Numbered from the stretch's first letter, positions 19,499 through 30,262 are shown. The stretch: DNA of 64,000 nucleotides from Pontibacter silvestris (GCF_020907275.1 NZ_JAJJWI010000007.1:1-64000), one strand, 5' to 3'. The notes: generated by a model from the letters alone, not told the origin. Made by a program: numbers and translations.

Positions 19499-19879
19499 TT
19501 ACTGTCCTATTACTTCACGGTAGCCTTCTGCAGACAGAAGCGTATCCATTTCAGAAGCGTCATCCATAGAAAACTTTATAATCCAGCCTTCGCCATAAGG
19601 GTCAGAGTTAACCAACTCAGGGCTAGACTCCAGCTTATCGTTAAACTCAAGTACTGTTCCGCTTAATGGAGCAAACAGGTCAGAAACAGTTTTTACAGCC
19701 TCAACTGTACCAAACACGTCTCCTGCACTGATTTGCTTATCAACAGTGTCTATGTCTACATAAACGATGTCGCCAAGTTCACTTTGTGCGAAATCTGTAA
19801 TTCCTATATAAGCTACATCGCCTTCGATGCGCACCCACTCGTGGTCTTTGCTATACTTTAGGTTTTCAGGTAGGTTCAT
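19499..19879 (-). CDS. gcvH: Glycine cleavage system H protein
   Basis: A 126-residue lipoyl-carrier protein of normal length. The lipoylation site is Lys63 in [13 protein letters not shown], within the biotinyl/lipoyl-type fold, and the N-terminus ([15 protein letters not shown]) is characteristic. It shuttles the aminomethyl group between the P, T and L proteins of glycine cleavage in the cytoplasm. The other gcv genes are not in the window, usual for Bacteroidota. A well-formed promoter lies just upstream, so transcription is probably independent of sprA. Confidence 0.96.
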   Translation of the reverse strand: MNLPENLKYSKDHEWVRIEGDVAYIGITDFAQSELGDIVYVDIDTVDKQISAGDVFGTVEAVKTVSDLFAPLSGTVLEFNDKLESSPELVNSDPYGEGWIIKFSMDDASEMDTLLSAEGYREVIGQ

Positions 19880-19906
19880 TTGATTTTTCGGTTAAATATT
19901 AAGTTT

Positions 19907-19936
19907 CAAAAATACAGTCTTTTTCGCAAGAGCAAA
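19907..19936 (-). promoter_or_regulatory. Bacteroidota-type promoter for gcvH
   Basis: On the minus strand, TTTG (19936-19933) is followed after 18 bases by TATTTTTG (19914-19907), matching the TTTG / TAnnTTTG consensus. The box ends 27 bases before the gcvH ATG. It fills the gap between sprA and gcvH. Confidence 0.65.
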
Positions 19937-19939
19937 AAC

Positions 19940-22900
19940 TTATTGTAAACTAACCCTTAACTGAACGCCCCCTTCTGTAACGCTGCTTCGGAATGATGTC
20001 GAGATTTTAGGATCAGACACAGTCCGTAAAACATAAAACTGAAGGTTTACGCGCTGGCTTACTACGTAGTCTATAGTTGGGCGAAGCTGCAACTGCCTCG
20101 TTCCGTTTGTAATCTGGTTCTGACTGTACTCAGTCCCCTGATCATCTTCAGCAATGGCACGCTGCACCGTCTGGTTATCACGCACTGAAAGGTCAAGTCG
20201 CATAGTAAGCTCATTGTCCAGTACTGTTTGCTTCCCGTTTATTCTGAACGGAATGCGGAAATTAGAAGTAGCGTAGCCTAAGCCTATTACGTAGTCTTTC
20301 ACACTTGTTTCCGTTACCTGAGCGTTAGTCAGGTTCAGCGACAAGTTACGTTCCACCTTATACTCCAAGCGGCCGGTAAGGTTTGTGTTTGTTCTGAAGT
20401 TGATTCCTAACAATGGTGCCAGACGTTCTGATACAGTTAGTTGGCTGACGATGTAATATGGCACCAGTTGGCCAAACTCATTTGTCTGCGATGCAAAGCC
20501 AGTCGGTTGCTGCGTATAAGCCAGCGATGTAGTATAGTTGCTGATGTTGTAGCTGGAATTATAAGCATGCGTAATATTTACTTGGCTGAACCATCTCTTA
20601 AAGAATGGCAACTGCGATAACCCATTGTAGTCAACCCGCCAGTTTGGAATAGGTAAACGTTTAAAAGGATTATCATCTGGTTTTGCTTCGTAACCATTAA
20701 TATCCCGCCCCTGATAAGCATATAGGAATGCCTTCATCAATACTTCCTGTGAGTTTAACGTGTAGCCTGAATCGCTGGCTGCGGCATTGGCTGCTGTTAG
20801 TTGCTCCCGTACATTGTAACGGTACCGGATAAAGTTATCAAACGCTGCTGAAGTACCATTGCTCCTAGACTCAAATAAAGTACCTAAGGCCATAAAGGAT
20901 GTACTGAAAGAGCCGGAATTAAATGGGTTCTGGCGCTGATCTGCTTCACTTATGTTTCCGTAGTCATCAACTTCTTTGCGGTAGAATACTTCCTCTATCT
21001 CTGACTTGTTCCTGCTTACATCTACCTGCAGGTTAAAGTTACGGAATGGCTCCAGGTTTGCACGGGCAGAAAACGTTTCTGTAAATATGGAGCTTAGTGG
21101 TGTATTCAGGTATTGACTACTGTCTGTATACCAGCCATTGTTGTAAGCTCTGTTGTAAAGGTTATCCAACTCGTACTGCTTGCCTAGTACAAACGGAAGC
21201 CCTGGTGCATCAAAACCTCTGTTTAAACCAAACATGTAAGTGCTTGGTAAATAACCGGGCAATAAGGTACCTCTGTTCTGCAGGTAAGTAAAGTTTACTG
21301 AGCGAGTCATCATGAATGCTCGTGCCAGTGCTTTCGCAACTTTCAGCTCCGGCTTAGGATTTTGAGCTGTGGTGTCGTTAGGCGCTGATTTTGCTTCTGG
21401 CGATGGAGGTGAGTTAACATCTCTAAAGAACTTAAGCTTGTTATACAGCTTAACCAAATCAAATTTTCCGGTAAGGCTAAGTTCAGTATTATTTTCTACT
21501 GTGTTGCCTAAGTTTAGGCTGTCATTAGTTAAGGCAGTAGAGCCCGCAGTCCAGATATAAGTAGCAGCATAACGAGTTTCTGCACCTATCCAGTCTGTTA
21601 ATGGGAACTTGTCCAGTGGTAACCTGTAGTTCAGGGCTATAATCTGGTTGAAGTTCGTGTTTCGTCCTCCGTTCATCAGGTTGTTCCAGATAACTTTATT
21701 CTTATACTGCAGCGAATCTATGTCACTGTTAATGCGGTCATCTGGTTCGTCTACTATAGAACGGTTCGTGGCAGTGTAGTCCAGCGACAGGCTATTGGTA
21801 ATGTCCCACTTCATGTCGTACACTCTGTTAAAGTAAAAGTACTTCTGGAACGTGGGTTCTATACCTCTTGTCGTAATCAAACCTGTTTCTGAATCCCGGC
21901 GTTGCAAAAAGGTTTCATTGTAGCTTCTGTCCAGGTCGAAGCGTACAGCAAAGCTGCTAGGCAGCGGCGTAAAATTCAGATCTTTAATCAGGCGCAGGTA
22001 CGGCGAATTAAGGCTTTTAATCTCATCAAAAGGGGTAAAGTTTTTGGCCGCTGTATTGCTATAGATATATGCAATAGCACCTGTATATGACTTTGTGTAG
22101 TCGCGGTCTGTTTCAATATCCGTAAACAGCCGTTCTGCATAAGAGTAAGACAGCGACAGGTTTTCAATATCATACGGCCTTACTTTTGCTTCAGGATCTG
22201 TTCGTTCCTTGTGCACATTCAATAAGCTTATGCTTTTCCTTGTTTCGCGTGTCGTTACCTCTTTCCGATATGCTTCACGTGCCTCATTGTCATCTCCAAA
22301 TCTGGTTAAAGATTGCTCCAGTGGTACGTCTTTATCCAGTGGGTCATACTGTGGCTCACTGTTTAAGGTGCTGTACTGAACTGTAAGCGGTACTTTTATA
22401 CCTAACTTCTCAGGCAGGAGCTTATCAGCAACCACGTTGGCGCTTACGTCAAACTGTGCGGTGTTTTCACGTGAACGGCTTGCTATTTTCTGCTGCAGAC
22501 CACCAAAGCCTACTGTTGTGTAAGCTCCTGTGGCAGTAATGTTAGCAAAGTCAGCCAGTTTAGTGTTCAGCCTTGCATTAGCTGCCCAGCCTGATTGATT
22601 TACAAAGTCTGTTACCCGGAACTCATCTACCCAGACGCATACTGAGTGCGCTCTGGTGTCATCGTTAGATTTTCTGGGGTTTCTGACACCAATCATAATA
22701 CTTTGCACTTCGCTAAAATCAGGGTTGCCCATTACTCGTATGGTTCTCCCGTCTGTTAAAGGCACAGAATATGGAGTGTAACGATTATAGCTTGCATTAC
22801 TGTTACGGGCTACTTTCGCATCTACAAAGTCTTGCAAGGCTATGTCTATTTCGTTTGCACTAGGCCATATTTCGCTTGCTACAGACTGGCCTGATTTGGT

Positions 22901-25900
22901 TAGCTTTAGTGGAACAAGGTATTCGTAGAAGTTCTGTGTAAAGTCGGTACCGATACGGATAAAGATTTCCATATCATCATCATTTGTATTCGGGTCATCA
23001 GACTCAGCATGCACAAACATCTTCAGGCGCTTATAGATAAGCATGTCCAGCGAGATGTTTTTGTAAACTGCTTTAGAGAAAGAGTCTTTCAAATCTTCTA
23101 CGCACAGCTGCATGGACTGCTCGTTCTGGCGCCGGTTATTAGTAGAGGTATAGTCTCTGATACGTTCAATACCAGGTGGCAACACATAAGGAGATTTGCC
23201 TTCTGTAGCCATGCCATTTTCTTCAATATTTACTGTTGATATTGTAAAAGAACGGGCATCGTCGGTGCAGGTAAGGCACGGGGTGCCGTCGGTTAGTGGC
23301 TGCTGATAGGTACGCCACTGGTTTGACACAAACTGAAACTGCGACATACGCAACACTACCGGGTCTGCGAACTGTGTCATGTACATACGCATAAACCGGA
23401 TTGACTTAAAGCCGCTAATGTTACCTATGCTGTTAGTTGGCTGCCGTACCGGAATACGGAACTGATACCAGTTAACTGTTTCGCCTGTTTCTGCCGTATG
23501 CTGTACCTGGTCTACAATATAATGCTGGCCTACATTTAGCTGGCCTGGCTGCAGACTGATTTTATATTCATAATACTGCTCCAGATCATTGATAACATTG
23601 TCTCCGTTAAGATCTTCCTTGTCTGGAGAGGCATAGTTAGCATAGCTACTGTTCTCAGGAGAGTTATTCTCCATGCCGTTATAGTTTTTATAACGGGCTA
23701 GGATTCCTGCATTTTGCTGGTCGTACAAGGGGTCCAGGTAATGTCTAAAATTGTCTGCGGAAGGGTCGTCTATAACGCTTTGCGGAGCAACACCAGGTAT
23801 CCGGCTTATAAAAGCATCTTGAAAAAAGTTAAACTCACTGGCATCATTTAAACCATCCAGGCCAATATCCTGATACTGGCGCGCACCTGTCACTCCTGAA
23901 AAGGCATTCGTCAGGAACTGCTGGGTTGTTACACGTCCCCATATAGTCTCATTTAAGTCCTGCAGTTCTGTATCGTTGGTAGGCAAGCCATTTTCAAAAG
24001 CGTACTGGCCGTCTTTCAAAATGTCTTCTGATATATTACCTAAGTTAAAAACCAGCTCCCCACCATCGTTATTTTGTATCTGGTTTCCTTCAGCGTCTTT
24101 TCTACCATTTGGTCCAGTGATGAACGGGTCCATCATCCAGAACTCTATATATTCGATATTGGCATTATCAAAGTCTGTATCGAATGTTATGGCACGGCTT
24201 ATACCACCCCAGTTATCTCTGGGGTCTCCTGCTAACCGCCCTTGCGCATCCAGTGCGGGGTTATAATTATACTGGCCGCGCTCATGAGGATAATAAGCTA
24301 AGTCAAAGGTATATTCGTAAGTATTTGTTACCGTCGGGTCGCGGCCAGGGAAAACTTCTTGATAACCAACACCCCGGACGTAGTGGTTCTTAATCTCTTC
24401 CTCTGTTATATTAGAGGGCCTTAAATTACTTGAGCTACGATAAAATATCTGGTCTACGGTGTACCAGGCTAACTTAGCCCGGTTATACGCATATGCTAAT
24501 CCGGCGCCTGGCGCAAGTGCCTCAGGGGTAGAAGCAAGCCGCCAGCTGGTATTGTTATAGCCTCCTAGGCTATAAGGTGTTTCAGCCCCTTCAAAATCAT
24601 CTATATAAGAGGCACCGTCTTCGTTGTAAGCTGACTTTGATTTGGCAGGAACAAGTTGGGCAAACTCACCACTAAATGTAACAGTAGATGGTACTTTGGT
24701 GTCTATTAACGGAATAGCATCAACCATTTTCGTCAGAAAACGAGAGTTCTTCTGCAAATTAACATCAAAGCCATAAATCGTGTTGTTTGTCGGCTCATCG
24801 CCTATGCTTACACGGTTAACGTACGCCTGTTCATTCAGGTGAAGCATGGTTGCTCCAATGTTTATATCGTCGTTTAGCCTATAGTCTAAGCGAGTGCCTA
24901 GCATAGTACGCGGTTGTATGTTCAGAAGCTCAGCTTTTTCATAGGTAACACGTAAATCGCTGGCTGAGCTAAGGTAGCTGGAGTTTAATATCTTAATACG
25001 GCCCAGATCATAAAATACTTGGTAATCTATGCCCTCCTCCAAAAGTGTACCTCCTGAATAAACTGCTACAGAACCTTCTGCAATCTGGAAGCCCGGAAGC
25101 ATGATTTCGTCGGTGGAGCTTGCCTGATAGCGGCCTTTTATAAAGAATTTTGCTTTAACGTTGTTTTGTTGTGCATCAGACTGCGTTTGCTCATACAGTT
25201 CCTGGTACACGTATCGGTCAATCAGTTCAGGGTAGCCCTGTAGTTGAGTTTGCAGGTAATCACCAAACGGCTCTACCTGTGGGAAAAATATCCAGCCCTT
25301 GTCCGGGTTTATGGTTATGCCTGATAAAAAGTCAAAGTTACCGTCGCTAGGTCTATCGTTGTTTGTGTTAACGTTGTCAAGGTTGAGCACTTCTACCAGT
25401 GGAATGTTCTGTATAGGGCTTTCTTCTTTAAGACTGGTGATATCTACACCTGTTTCATCATCTTTATAGATAAGCTGGAGCTGAAAGCCATCTCTGTTTA
25501 CCTGAGTAGCATTCAGGTTGTATACGTTTTTCATCATTAAATCCCAGGTAGGGTAGTTTAATGATGGGTTAGTTGCTTTTAGCAACTTCATTTGTATAAC
25601 CTGCTCATCTTGTAAGTTCTGATAGTCATCCATCAGTTCTCCTACCTTGTAGGTTTTGCCATTGTAAGTATATTCAAAAGCAACTCCTAATACCTGGTCT
25701 GGTAGCAAGGTGGTGTTAAGAGATATATAACCTAATTGTTGGTTAAAGCTATACTCGTTAGTGTTAAGCTTGCGGGCACGTACGTGTTCAAAGTCAGTTC
25801 CTTTCTGTAATCCCTGGCTTTGTAAGTACTGATCCACATTGGTATTATTTCTGGCAGAAGAGGTGTTGGCTATCGTTCTGTAGAGTGAGTTGGCTCCATT

Positions 25901-27130
25901 GTTTGCAGGAGCAGCTGTCGCCCCTGAGCCAAACTGGTCTCTGTAAGGGTCAGGTTCACCTAAGTCCATGTAAGCTACCATGTTCCGAAGGTCCTGGGTA
26001 GAGTTGTTCGTATTGGTAACATACACTTCCAGCCTATTTATAGTAACACCAGAATTTACAAGTGGTAAGTTTTTCAGGACATTGTCGTAGCGGTTACGGA
26101 AGAACTGTGACAGGAAGTAGTGCCTGTTGTTGTCGTACTGGTCAATTTTAATTTCAAAGGTATTACTTTGATTACCGTTCTGAATAACAACCTCATCATT
26201 TGTGCCTCTTACACTTGCTGCAACGGCTGTAACACCCAAACGACCAAACTGTAACTGCGCTTTTACACCAAATAGGTTTTGCGCACCTGTAATCAGTGAG
26301 TTGTTAAGCGGGAGGCTAACATTACCAGCTTCTATCTTTCGGATAATATTTTCTTCGTTGCCGGCATAATCCAGCTTCATATTATTTTCAAAATCAAAGT
26401 TGGCGTTGTTATCCCAGTTAAAGTTTAGGCGCATTTTCTCCCCGATTTTTCCAACCAGGTTAAGCGAAATATTCTGCTCAAAGTCGAAGTCGCCGGTTCG
26501 CTGCTGCCGAAGTGGGATAGTTGGATTTTCGTTACGGTTAAAGCGTGCTCCGAACTTTAATGTTACATTACCATTTGGTTGAATATCGACGTAGTTACCT
26601 CCAAAAATTTTGTCGAAAACTGGGCTAATATAGATTTTAGGAATTAAACGGTTGCTGCTTACTACGCTTTCTCCATCTAGGCTGGCAGACTTGCTGCGCC
26701 AATAATTCCGGATTGCCTCTTTTTGCTGCCACTCAGAATACTCCCGCATAGACATGGAAGATGGCGTACGATACTCTACATCACCGATTGTCTCTGTAAT
26801 ATTATAGAGTTGCGCACTATCGTCTAATTCCACATTCAGCTGCAGGTTGCTTGGCTGCCCAAGCAACAGAGGGGAGGTGCTTGGACGTGTGCTAAAAGCA
26901 TCACCTCGCCTGTCTTTTGGCACAAAAGTTGGCCTACGACTAGGTATATAAGGTACTAATTTGGAAGAGTCGGTTTTGGCTGTGTCCTGAAACGCCAGTA
27001 AGTACGGTAAAATAGTTTGTTTATACCGGCCTCGCGAGCGTATTTCTTCTGCCTGCGACCACCAAGTTAGCATAGAAATAGCAGCAACCGTTGCAAAGAA
27101 CAGGTTGTTTTTTTTACTCTTCCAGGTCAA
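19940..27130 (-). CDS. sprA: Type IX secretion outer-membrane translocon SprA (Sov)
   Basis: At 2396 residues this is the largest gene in the window and matches SprA in length and composition. It has a hydrophobic N-terminal signal (about 5-26), an early region with LPLRQQRTGDFDFEQNISLNLVGKIGEKM-type strands, and long runs of alternating beta-strands to the C-terminus (GGVQLRVSLQ). Known structures show a 36-strand barrel that carries folded cargo across the outer membrane, with PorV as partner. The only start giving the full signal is TTG at 27130, 10 bases after ruvA; an in-frame stop lies just upstream. Order ruvA-sprA is common in the phylum. Confidence 0.95.
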   Translation of the reverse strand: MTWKSKKNNLFFATVAAISMLTWWSQAEEIRSRGRYKQTILPYLLAFQDTAKTDSSKLVPYIPSRRPTFVPKDRRGDAFSTRPSTSPLLLGQPSNLQLNVELDDSAQLYNITETIGDVEYRTPSSMSMREYSEWQQKEAIRNYWRSKSASLDGESVVSSNRLIPKIYISPVFDKIFGGNYVDIQPNGNVTLKFGARFNRNENPTIPLRQQRTGDFDFEQNISLNLVGKIGEKMRLNFNWDNNANFDFENNMKLDYAGNEENIIRKIEAGNVSLPLNNSLITGAQNLFGVKAQLQFGRLGVTAVAASVRGTNDEVVIQNGNQSNTFEIKIDQYDNNRHYFLSQFFRNRYDNVLKNLPLVNSGVTINRLEVYVTNTNNSTQDLRNMVAYMDLGEPDPYRDQFGSGATAAPANNGANSLYRTIANTSSARNNTNVDQYLQSQGLQKGTDFEHVRARKLNTNEYSFNQQLGYISLNTTLLPDQVLGVAFEYTYNGKTYKVGELMDDYQNLQDEQVIQMKLLKATNPSLNYPTWDLMMKNVYNLNATQVNRDGFQLQLIYKDDETGVDITSLKEESPIQNIPLVEVLNLDNVNTNNDRPSDGNFDFLSGITINPDKGWIFFPQVEPFGDYLQTQLQGYPELIDRYVYQELYEQTQSDAQQNNVKAKFFIKGRYQASSTDEIMLPGFQIAEGSVAVYSGGTLLEEGIDYQVFYDLGRIKILNSSYLSSASDLRVTYEKAELLNIQPRTMLGTRLDYRLNDDINIGATMLHLNEQAYVNRVSIGDEPTNNTIYGFDVNLQKNSRFLTKMVDAIPLIDTKVPSTVTFSGEFAQLVPAKSKSAYNEDGASYIDDFEGAETPYSLGGYNNTSWRLASTPEALAPGAGLAYAYNRAKLAWYTVDQIFYRSSSNLRPSNITEEEIKNHYVRGVGYQEVFPGRDPTVTNTYEYTFDLAYYPHERGQYNYNPALDAQGRLAGDPRDNWGGISRAITFDTDFDNANIEYIEFWMMDPFITGPNGRKDAEGNQIQNNDGGELVFNLGNISEDILKDGQYAFENGLPTNDTELQDLNETIWGRVTTQQFLTNAFSGVTGARQYQDIGLDGLNDASEFNFFQDAFISRIPGVAPQSVIDDPSADNFRHYLDPLYDQQNAGILARYKNYNGMENNSPENSSYANYASPDKEDLNGDNVINDLEQYYEYKISLQPGQLNVGQHYIVDQVQHTAETGETVNWYQFRIPVRQPTNSIGNISGFKSIRFMRMYMTQFADPVVLRMSQFQFVSNQWRTYQQPLTDGTPCLTCTDDARSFTISTVNIEENGMATEGKSPYVLPPGIERIRDYTSTNNRRQNEQSMQLCVEDLKDSFSKAVYKNISLDMLIYKRLKMFVHAESDDPNTNDDDMEIFIRIGTDFTQNFYEYLVPLKLTKSGQSVASEIWPSANEIDIALQDFVDAKVARNSNASYNRYTPYSVPLTDGRTIRVMGNPDFSEVQSIMIGVRNPRKSNDDTRAHSVCVWVDEFRVTDFVNQSGWAANARLNTKLADFANITATGAYTTVGFGGLQQKIASRSRENTAQFDVSANVVADKLLPEKLGIKVPLTVQYSTLNSEPQYDPLDKDVPLEQSLTRFGDDNEAREAYRKEVTTRETRKSISLLNVHKERTDPEAKVRPYDIENLSLSYSYAERLFTDIETDRDYTKSYTGAIAYIYSNTAAKNFTPFDEIKSLNSPYLRLIKDLNFTPLPSSFAVRFDLDRSYNETFLQRRDSETGLITTRGIEPTFQKYFYFNRVYDMKWDITNSLSLDYTATNRSIVDEPDDRINSDIDSLQYKNKVIWNNLMNGGRNTNFNQIIALNYRLPLDKFPLTDWIGAETRYAATYIWTAGSTALTNDSLNLGNTVENNTELSLTGKFDLVKLYNKLKFFRDVNSPPSPEAKSAPNDTTAQNPKPELKVAKALARAFMMTRSVNFTYLQNRGTLLPGYLPSTYMFGLNRGFDAPGLPFVLGKQYELDNLYNRAYNNGWYTDSSQYLNTPLSSIFTETFSARANLEPFRNFNLQVDVSRNKSEIEEVFYRKEVDDYGNISEADQRQNPFNSGSFSTSFMALGTLFESRSNGTSAAFDNFIRYRYNVREQLTAANAAASDSGYTLNSQEVLMKAFLYAYQGRDINGYEAKPDDNPFKRLPIPNWRVDYNGLSQLPFFKRWFSQVNITHAYNSSYNISNYTTSLAYTQQPTGFASQTNEFGQLVPYYIVSQLTVSERLAPLLGINFRTNTNLTGRLEYKVERNLSLNLTNAQVTETSVKDYVIGLGYATSNFRIPFRINGKQTVLDNELTMRLDLSVRDNQTVQRAIAEDDQGTEYSQNQITNGTRQLQLRPTIDYVVSQRVNLQFYVLRTVSDPKISTSFRSSVTEGGVQLRVSLQ

Positions 27131-27140
27131 TTGGATAATA

Positions 27141-27734
27141 TTAAGAGGATTTTAATGCAAACTTTATCAGTTCTTCTACATTTAAGTTACCACCCTCACG
27201 CTTGATAATTGCATCGAGTGTTTTCTCTGCAACATTTTTTGCAAACCCTAGTGTAACTAAAGCAGATAACGCTTCGGAGCGGTTTGTATTGTATGCAGAT
27301 GAAGACACTGTTGTGCTGTCGGCCACCAATACTTCTTTCTTTAATTTATCTTTTAACTCCAGAATAACGCGCTGTGCAGTTTTGGCCCCAATGCCTTTTA
27401 CCTGCTGAATGGTGCGCACATCTTCTCGGACAATAGCCTGTTGTACTTCCTCCACCGATAACGAAGACAGGATCATGAGCCCGGTGTTAGGGCCCACTCC
27501 TGAAATCGAAATAAGGTGCAGAAACGTGTCTTTCTCTGCTACCGTTGTAAAACCGTATAATGTGTGTGCATCTTCCTTAATATGCAGGTAAGTGTGCAGC
27601 TTACAGCGTTCTCCGTTAGGCAGCGAAGAGTAAGTACTCAGCGATATTTTAATTTGATAACCTATGCCATTAATATCAATAATGACATAGGTTGGATCTT
27701 TATGGGTCAGCTTGCCATCAATATAGGCTATCAT
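27141..27734 (-). CDS. ruvA: Holliday junction branch migration protein RuvA
   Basis: A 197-residue protein with RuvA domain order: N-terminal OB fold (about 1-62, MIAYIDGKLTHKDPTYVIIDINGIGYQI), helix-hairpin-helix pair (about 70-130, FLHLISISGVGPNTGLMIL and IQQVKGIGAKTAQRVILELKDKL) and a C-terminal RuvB-binding helix bundle (about 150-197). It binds four-way junctions as a tetramer and loads the RuvB motor. Lies 6 bases after the malic enzyme gene and 10 before sprA, so the three form one transcript. Confidence 0.96.
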   Translation of the reverse strand: MIAYIDGKLTHKDPTYVIIDINGIGYQIKISLSTYSSLPNGERCKLHTYLHIKEDAHTLYGFTTVAEKDTFLHLISISGVGPNTGLMILSSLSVEEVQQAIVREDVRTIQQVKGIGAKTAQRVILELKDKLKKEVLVADSTTVSSSAYNTNRSEALSALVTLGFAKNVAEKTLDAIIKREGGNLNVEELIKFALKSS

Positions 27735-27740
27735 TTATTC

Positions 27741-30014
27741 TTATATATGCTGGTTTTTAAGATTTTGTGCATCTACTACTGCAATAGCTACCATGTTTTC
27801 AATATCTCGTATAGAGCTACCTAGCTGCAGGATGTGTACTGGTTTGCGCATCCCCATCAGTACTGGCCCGATAGTTTCGGCACCGCCAATTTCCTGCAGC
27901 ACTTTATAAGCTATATTTCCGGAAGTAAGTGTCGGAAAGATGAGCGTATTAGCGCCTTTTTCTGCCAACTCACTAAACGGATAGTGCTCGCGCAGCAGGT
28001 CTCGGTTAAGCGCGGTATTAGCCTGCATCTCACCATCCAGTAATAAGTCCGGATAACGAAGCTTCGCTTTTCTTACTGCCTCAGCTGCCTTGTTAGGAAT
28101 ATCACCTCTTACTGAACCGAAGTTTGAGAATGAAAGCATGGCAACTCTAGGCTCCGTATCAAAGAAGCGAACAGTACGGGCTGTTAAGCCAATGATGTCA
28201 ACCAATTCATCGGCTGTTGGGTTCACATTAACAGTAGTATCTGCGAAAAAGAAAGGTTCTTTCTTGTTTAGTACAATATACATACCGGCCACCTTATTGA
28301 TACCCTCTTCCACGCCAATTACCTGAAGGGCTGGCAATATTGTTTTAGAGTAGTCGCGGGTTAAACCAGAGATAAGTACATCAGCCTCTCCAACTTCTAA
28401 AAGCATACTGCCAAAATAGTTGCGGTCACGCATCAAAGCTCTGCTGTCAGATAGGGTAAGGCCCTTGCGCTGGCGCTTTTCGAATAATAACTTAGCAAAT
28501 TGCTCTCTCTTATCTGTTTCCTCAAAGGGGTCTACAATCATGCAGTCCTGGAGGTTAAGGTTGTGCTCCTGTATGATAGCGTTGATCTGGGCACGGTTAC
28601 CTAAAAGTATCGGTTTAGCTATTTTCTGCTCGCTAACTGTCTGAGCCGCTTTTAGTATTTTATAATGATCAGCTTCAGTGAACACCACTGTTTTCGGGTT
28701 CTTTTTCGCCTGGTTTGTGATGCGTGTCATCAGCTTCTGGTCCATACCTATTCGCTCTTTCAGCTCCAGTTCATAAGCCTCCCAATTAGTGATAGGCTTG
28801 CGGGCAACGCCGCTTTCCATGGCTGCTTTTGCTACTGCCGGAGACACGGTAGTAATTAAGCGAGGGTCCAGTGGTTTCGGTATAAGATAAGTACGGCCAA
28901 AAGTGATTGTGTCGTCGCCATAAGCTTTATGCACAATCTCAGGAACAGGCTCTTTGGCAAGTGCTGCCAGGGCATATACAGCTGCCAGTTTCATGGCTTC
29001 GTTTATCTCTGTAGAACGCACATCCAATGCCCCTCTGAATATGTAAGGGAAGCCAAGCACGTTGTTTACCTGGTTAGGATGATCAGAGCGGCCAGTTGCC
29101 ATAATAAGGTCTTCACGTGTAGTCATTGCTACTTCGTAAGCAATCTCAGGGTCTGGGTTAGCAAGTGCAAAAATGATAGGGTTCGGAGCCATTAGCTTAA
29201 CTAACTCCGGGGCCAGCACATTGCCTGCCGATAAACCAATAAACACATCTGCATCCTGCATGGCTTCTGCAAGTGTCTTTATCTTGCGCATGGTCACAAA
29301 CTGTGCCCTGGAAGTATCCAAGTCGTTCCGGTCAGGGCTGATGATGCCATCTATGTCAAACATAACAATGTTATCGATCTTCACACCCAGTGACAGGTAC
29401 AACTTTGCACAGGCAATAGCAGCCGCACCAGCACCATTTATCACCATTCTGATGTCTTCAATCCTTCTTTCTGTAAGCTCTAAAGCATTGAGAAGTGCCG
29501 CTGATGAAATAATGGCAGTACCATGCTGATCATCGTGCATCAGAGGAATGTTCATCTGCTGCTTCAGCGCATTTTCTATTTTAAAGCTCTCAGGTGCTTT
29601 GATATCCTCCAGGTTAATACCACCAAAAGTAGGCTCCAGTGATTTCACAATCTTAATGAACTCATCCGGGTCTGTGCTGTCTATCTCAATATCAAAAACG
29701 TCAATTCCTGCAAATTTTTTGAAGAGTACCGCCTTTCCTTCCATTACTGGTTTAGAGGCATCTGGGCCAATATTACCCAAGCCTAAGACAGCTGTGCCAT
29801 TAGAGATTACTCCAACCAGGTTGCCTTTAGAGGTATACTTGTAAACGTTGTCTTTATCTGCCTGAATCTCTTTACAAGGCTCTGCAACACCGGGCGAGTA
29901 AGCTAATGCCAGGTCGTGCTGGGTGCTTACCATTTTTGTCGGCACTACTTCTAACTTGCCGGGTTTACCCTCCATGTGGTAGTTAAGAGCATCTTGCTTG
30001 TTTACTTTAATCAT
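27741..30014 (-). CDS. maeB: NADP-dependent malic enzyme with phosphotransacetylase-like domain
   Basis: A 757-residue fusion. Residues 1-160 form the malic N-domain (YSPGVAEPC, GLGNIGPDASKPVMEGKAVLFK, LEDIKAPESF), about 165-400 the NAD(P)-binding domain (INGAGAAAIACAKLYLSLG), and about 430-757 a phosphotransacetylase-like domain (QEIGGAETIGPVLMGMRKPVH). It decarboxylates malate to pyruvate with NADP+ reduction. In MaeB-type enzymes the C-terminal domain is regulatory, sensing acetyl-CoA, and not a working Pta. First gene of maeB-ruvA-sprA. Confidence 0.94.
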   Translation of the reverse strand: MIKVNKQDALNYHMEGKPGKLEVVPTKMVSTQHDLALAYSPGVAEPCKEIQADKDNVYKYTSKGNLVGVISNGTAVLGLGNIGPDASKPVMEGKAVLFKKFAGIDVFDIEIDSTDPDEFIKIVKSLEPTFGGINLEDIKAPESFKIENALKQQMNIPLMHDDQHGTAIISSAALLNALELTERRIEDIRMVINGAGAAAIACAKLYLSLGVKIDNIVMFDIDGIISPDRNDLDTSRAQFVTMRKIKTLAEAMQDADVFIGLSAGNVLAPELVKLMAPNPIIFALANPDPEIAYEVAMTTREDLIMATGRSDHPNQVNNVLGFPYIFRGALDVRSTEINEAMKLAAVYALAALAKEPVPEIVHKAYGDDTITFGRTYLIPKPLDPRLITTVSPAVAKAAMESGVARKPITNWEAYELELKERIGMDQKLMTRITNQAKKNPKTVVFTEADHYKILKAAQTVSEQKIAKPILLGNRAQINAIIQEHNLNLQDCMIVDPFEETDKREQFAKLLFEKRQRKGLTLSDSRALMRDRNYFGSMLLEVGEADVLISGLTRDYSKTILPALQVIGVEEGINKVAGMYIVLNKKEPFFFADTTVNVNPTADELVDIIGLTARTVRFFDTEPRVAMLSFSNFGSVRGDIPNKAAEAVRKAKLRYPDLLLDGEMQANTALNRDLLREHYPFSELAEKGANTLIFPTLTSGNIAYKVLQEIGGAETIGPVLMGMRKPVHILQLGSSIRDIENMVAIAVVDAQNLKNQHI

Positions 30015-30128
30015 GATATGCGTTGTAGTTGTATCTGTTTGCCAGATTTAAGTAATACTTTCTATTTCTTAATCTAGTTGGTTTAAGGCTAATTTGATAA
30101 GAAATTGCTGCTATTCAAAATTGAACTT

Positions 30129-30136
30129 CAAAGATA
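30129..30136 (-). promoter_or_regulatory. Putative -7 box for the maeB-ruvA-sprA operon
   Basis: TATCTTTG on the minus strand fits TAnnTTTG, about 115 bases before the maeB start. No TTG at the right spacing is evident upstream, so this is a half match. Confidence 0.3.
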
Positions 30137-30235
30137 AAGGGTGTAAATGCTTTAATAAGCAGAAATCGCAATTATTTATATTAACTTAATTATCTGATGT
30201 TTAATATATAGTTTTGGTGCAGTAAAGGGAAAACA

Positions 30236-30262
30236 AAAAGCACCTTGTTGTAAGGTGCTTTT
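30236..30262 (-). terminator. Intrinsic terminator after the MltD-like gene
   Basis: Arms aaaagcacctt (30236-30246) and aaggtgctttt (30252-30262) pair perfectly around a 5-base loop. On the minus strand the stem is followed by a T-rich tail. It lies 24 bases past the stop codon. Confidence 0.85.
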
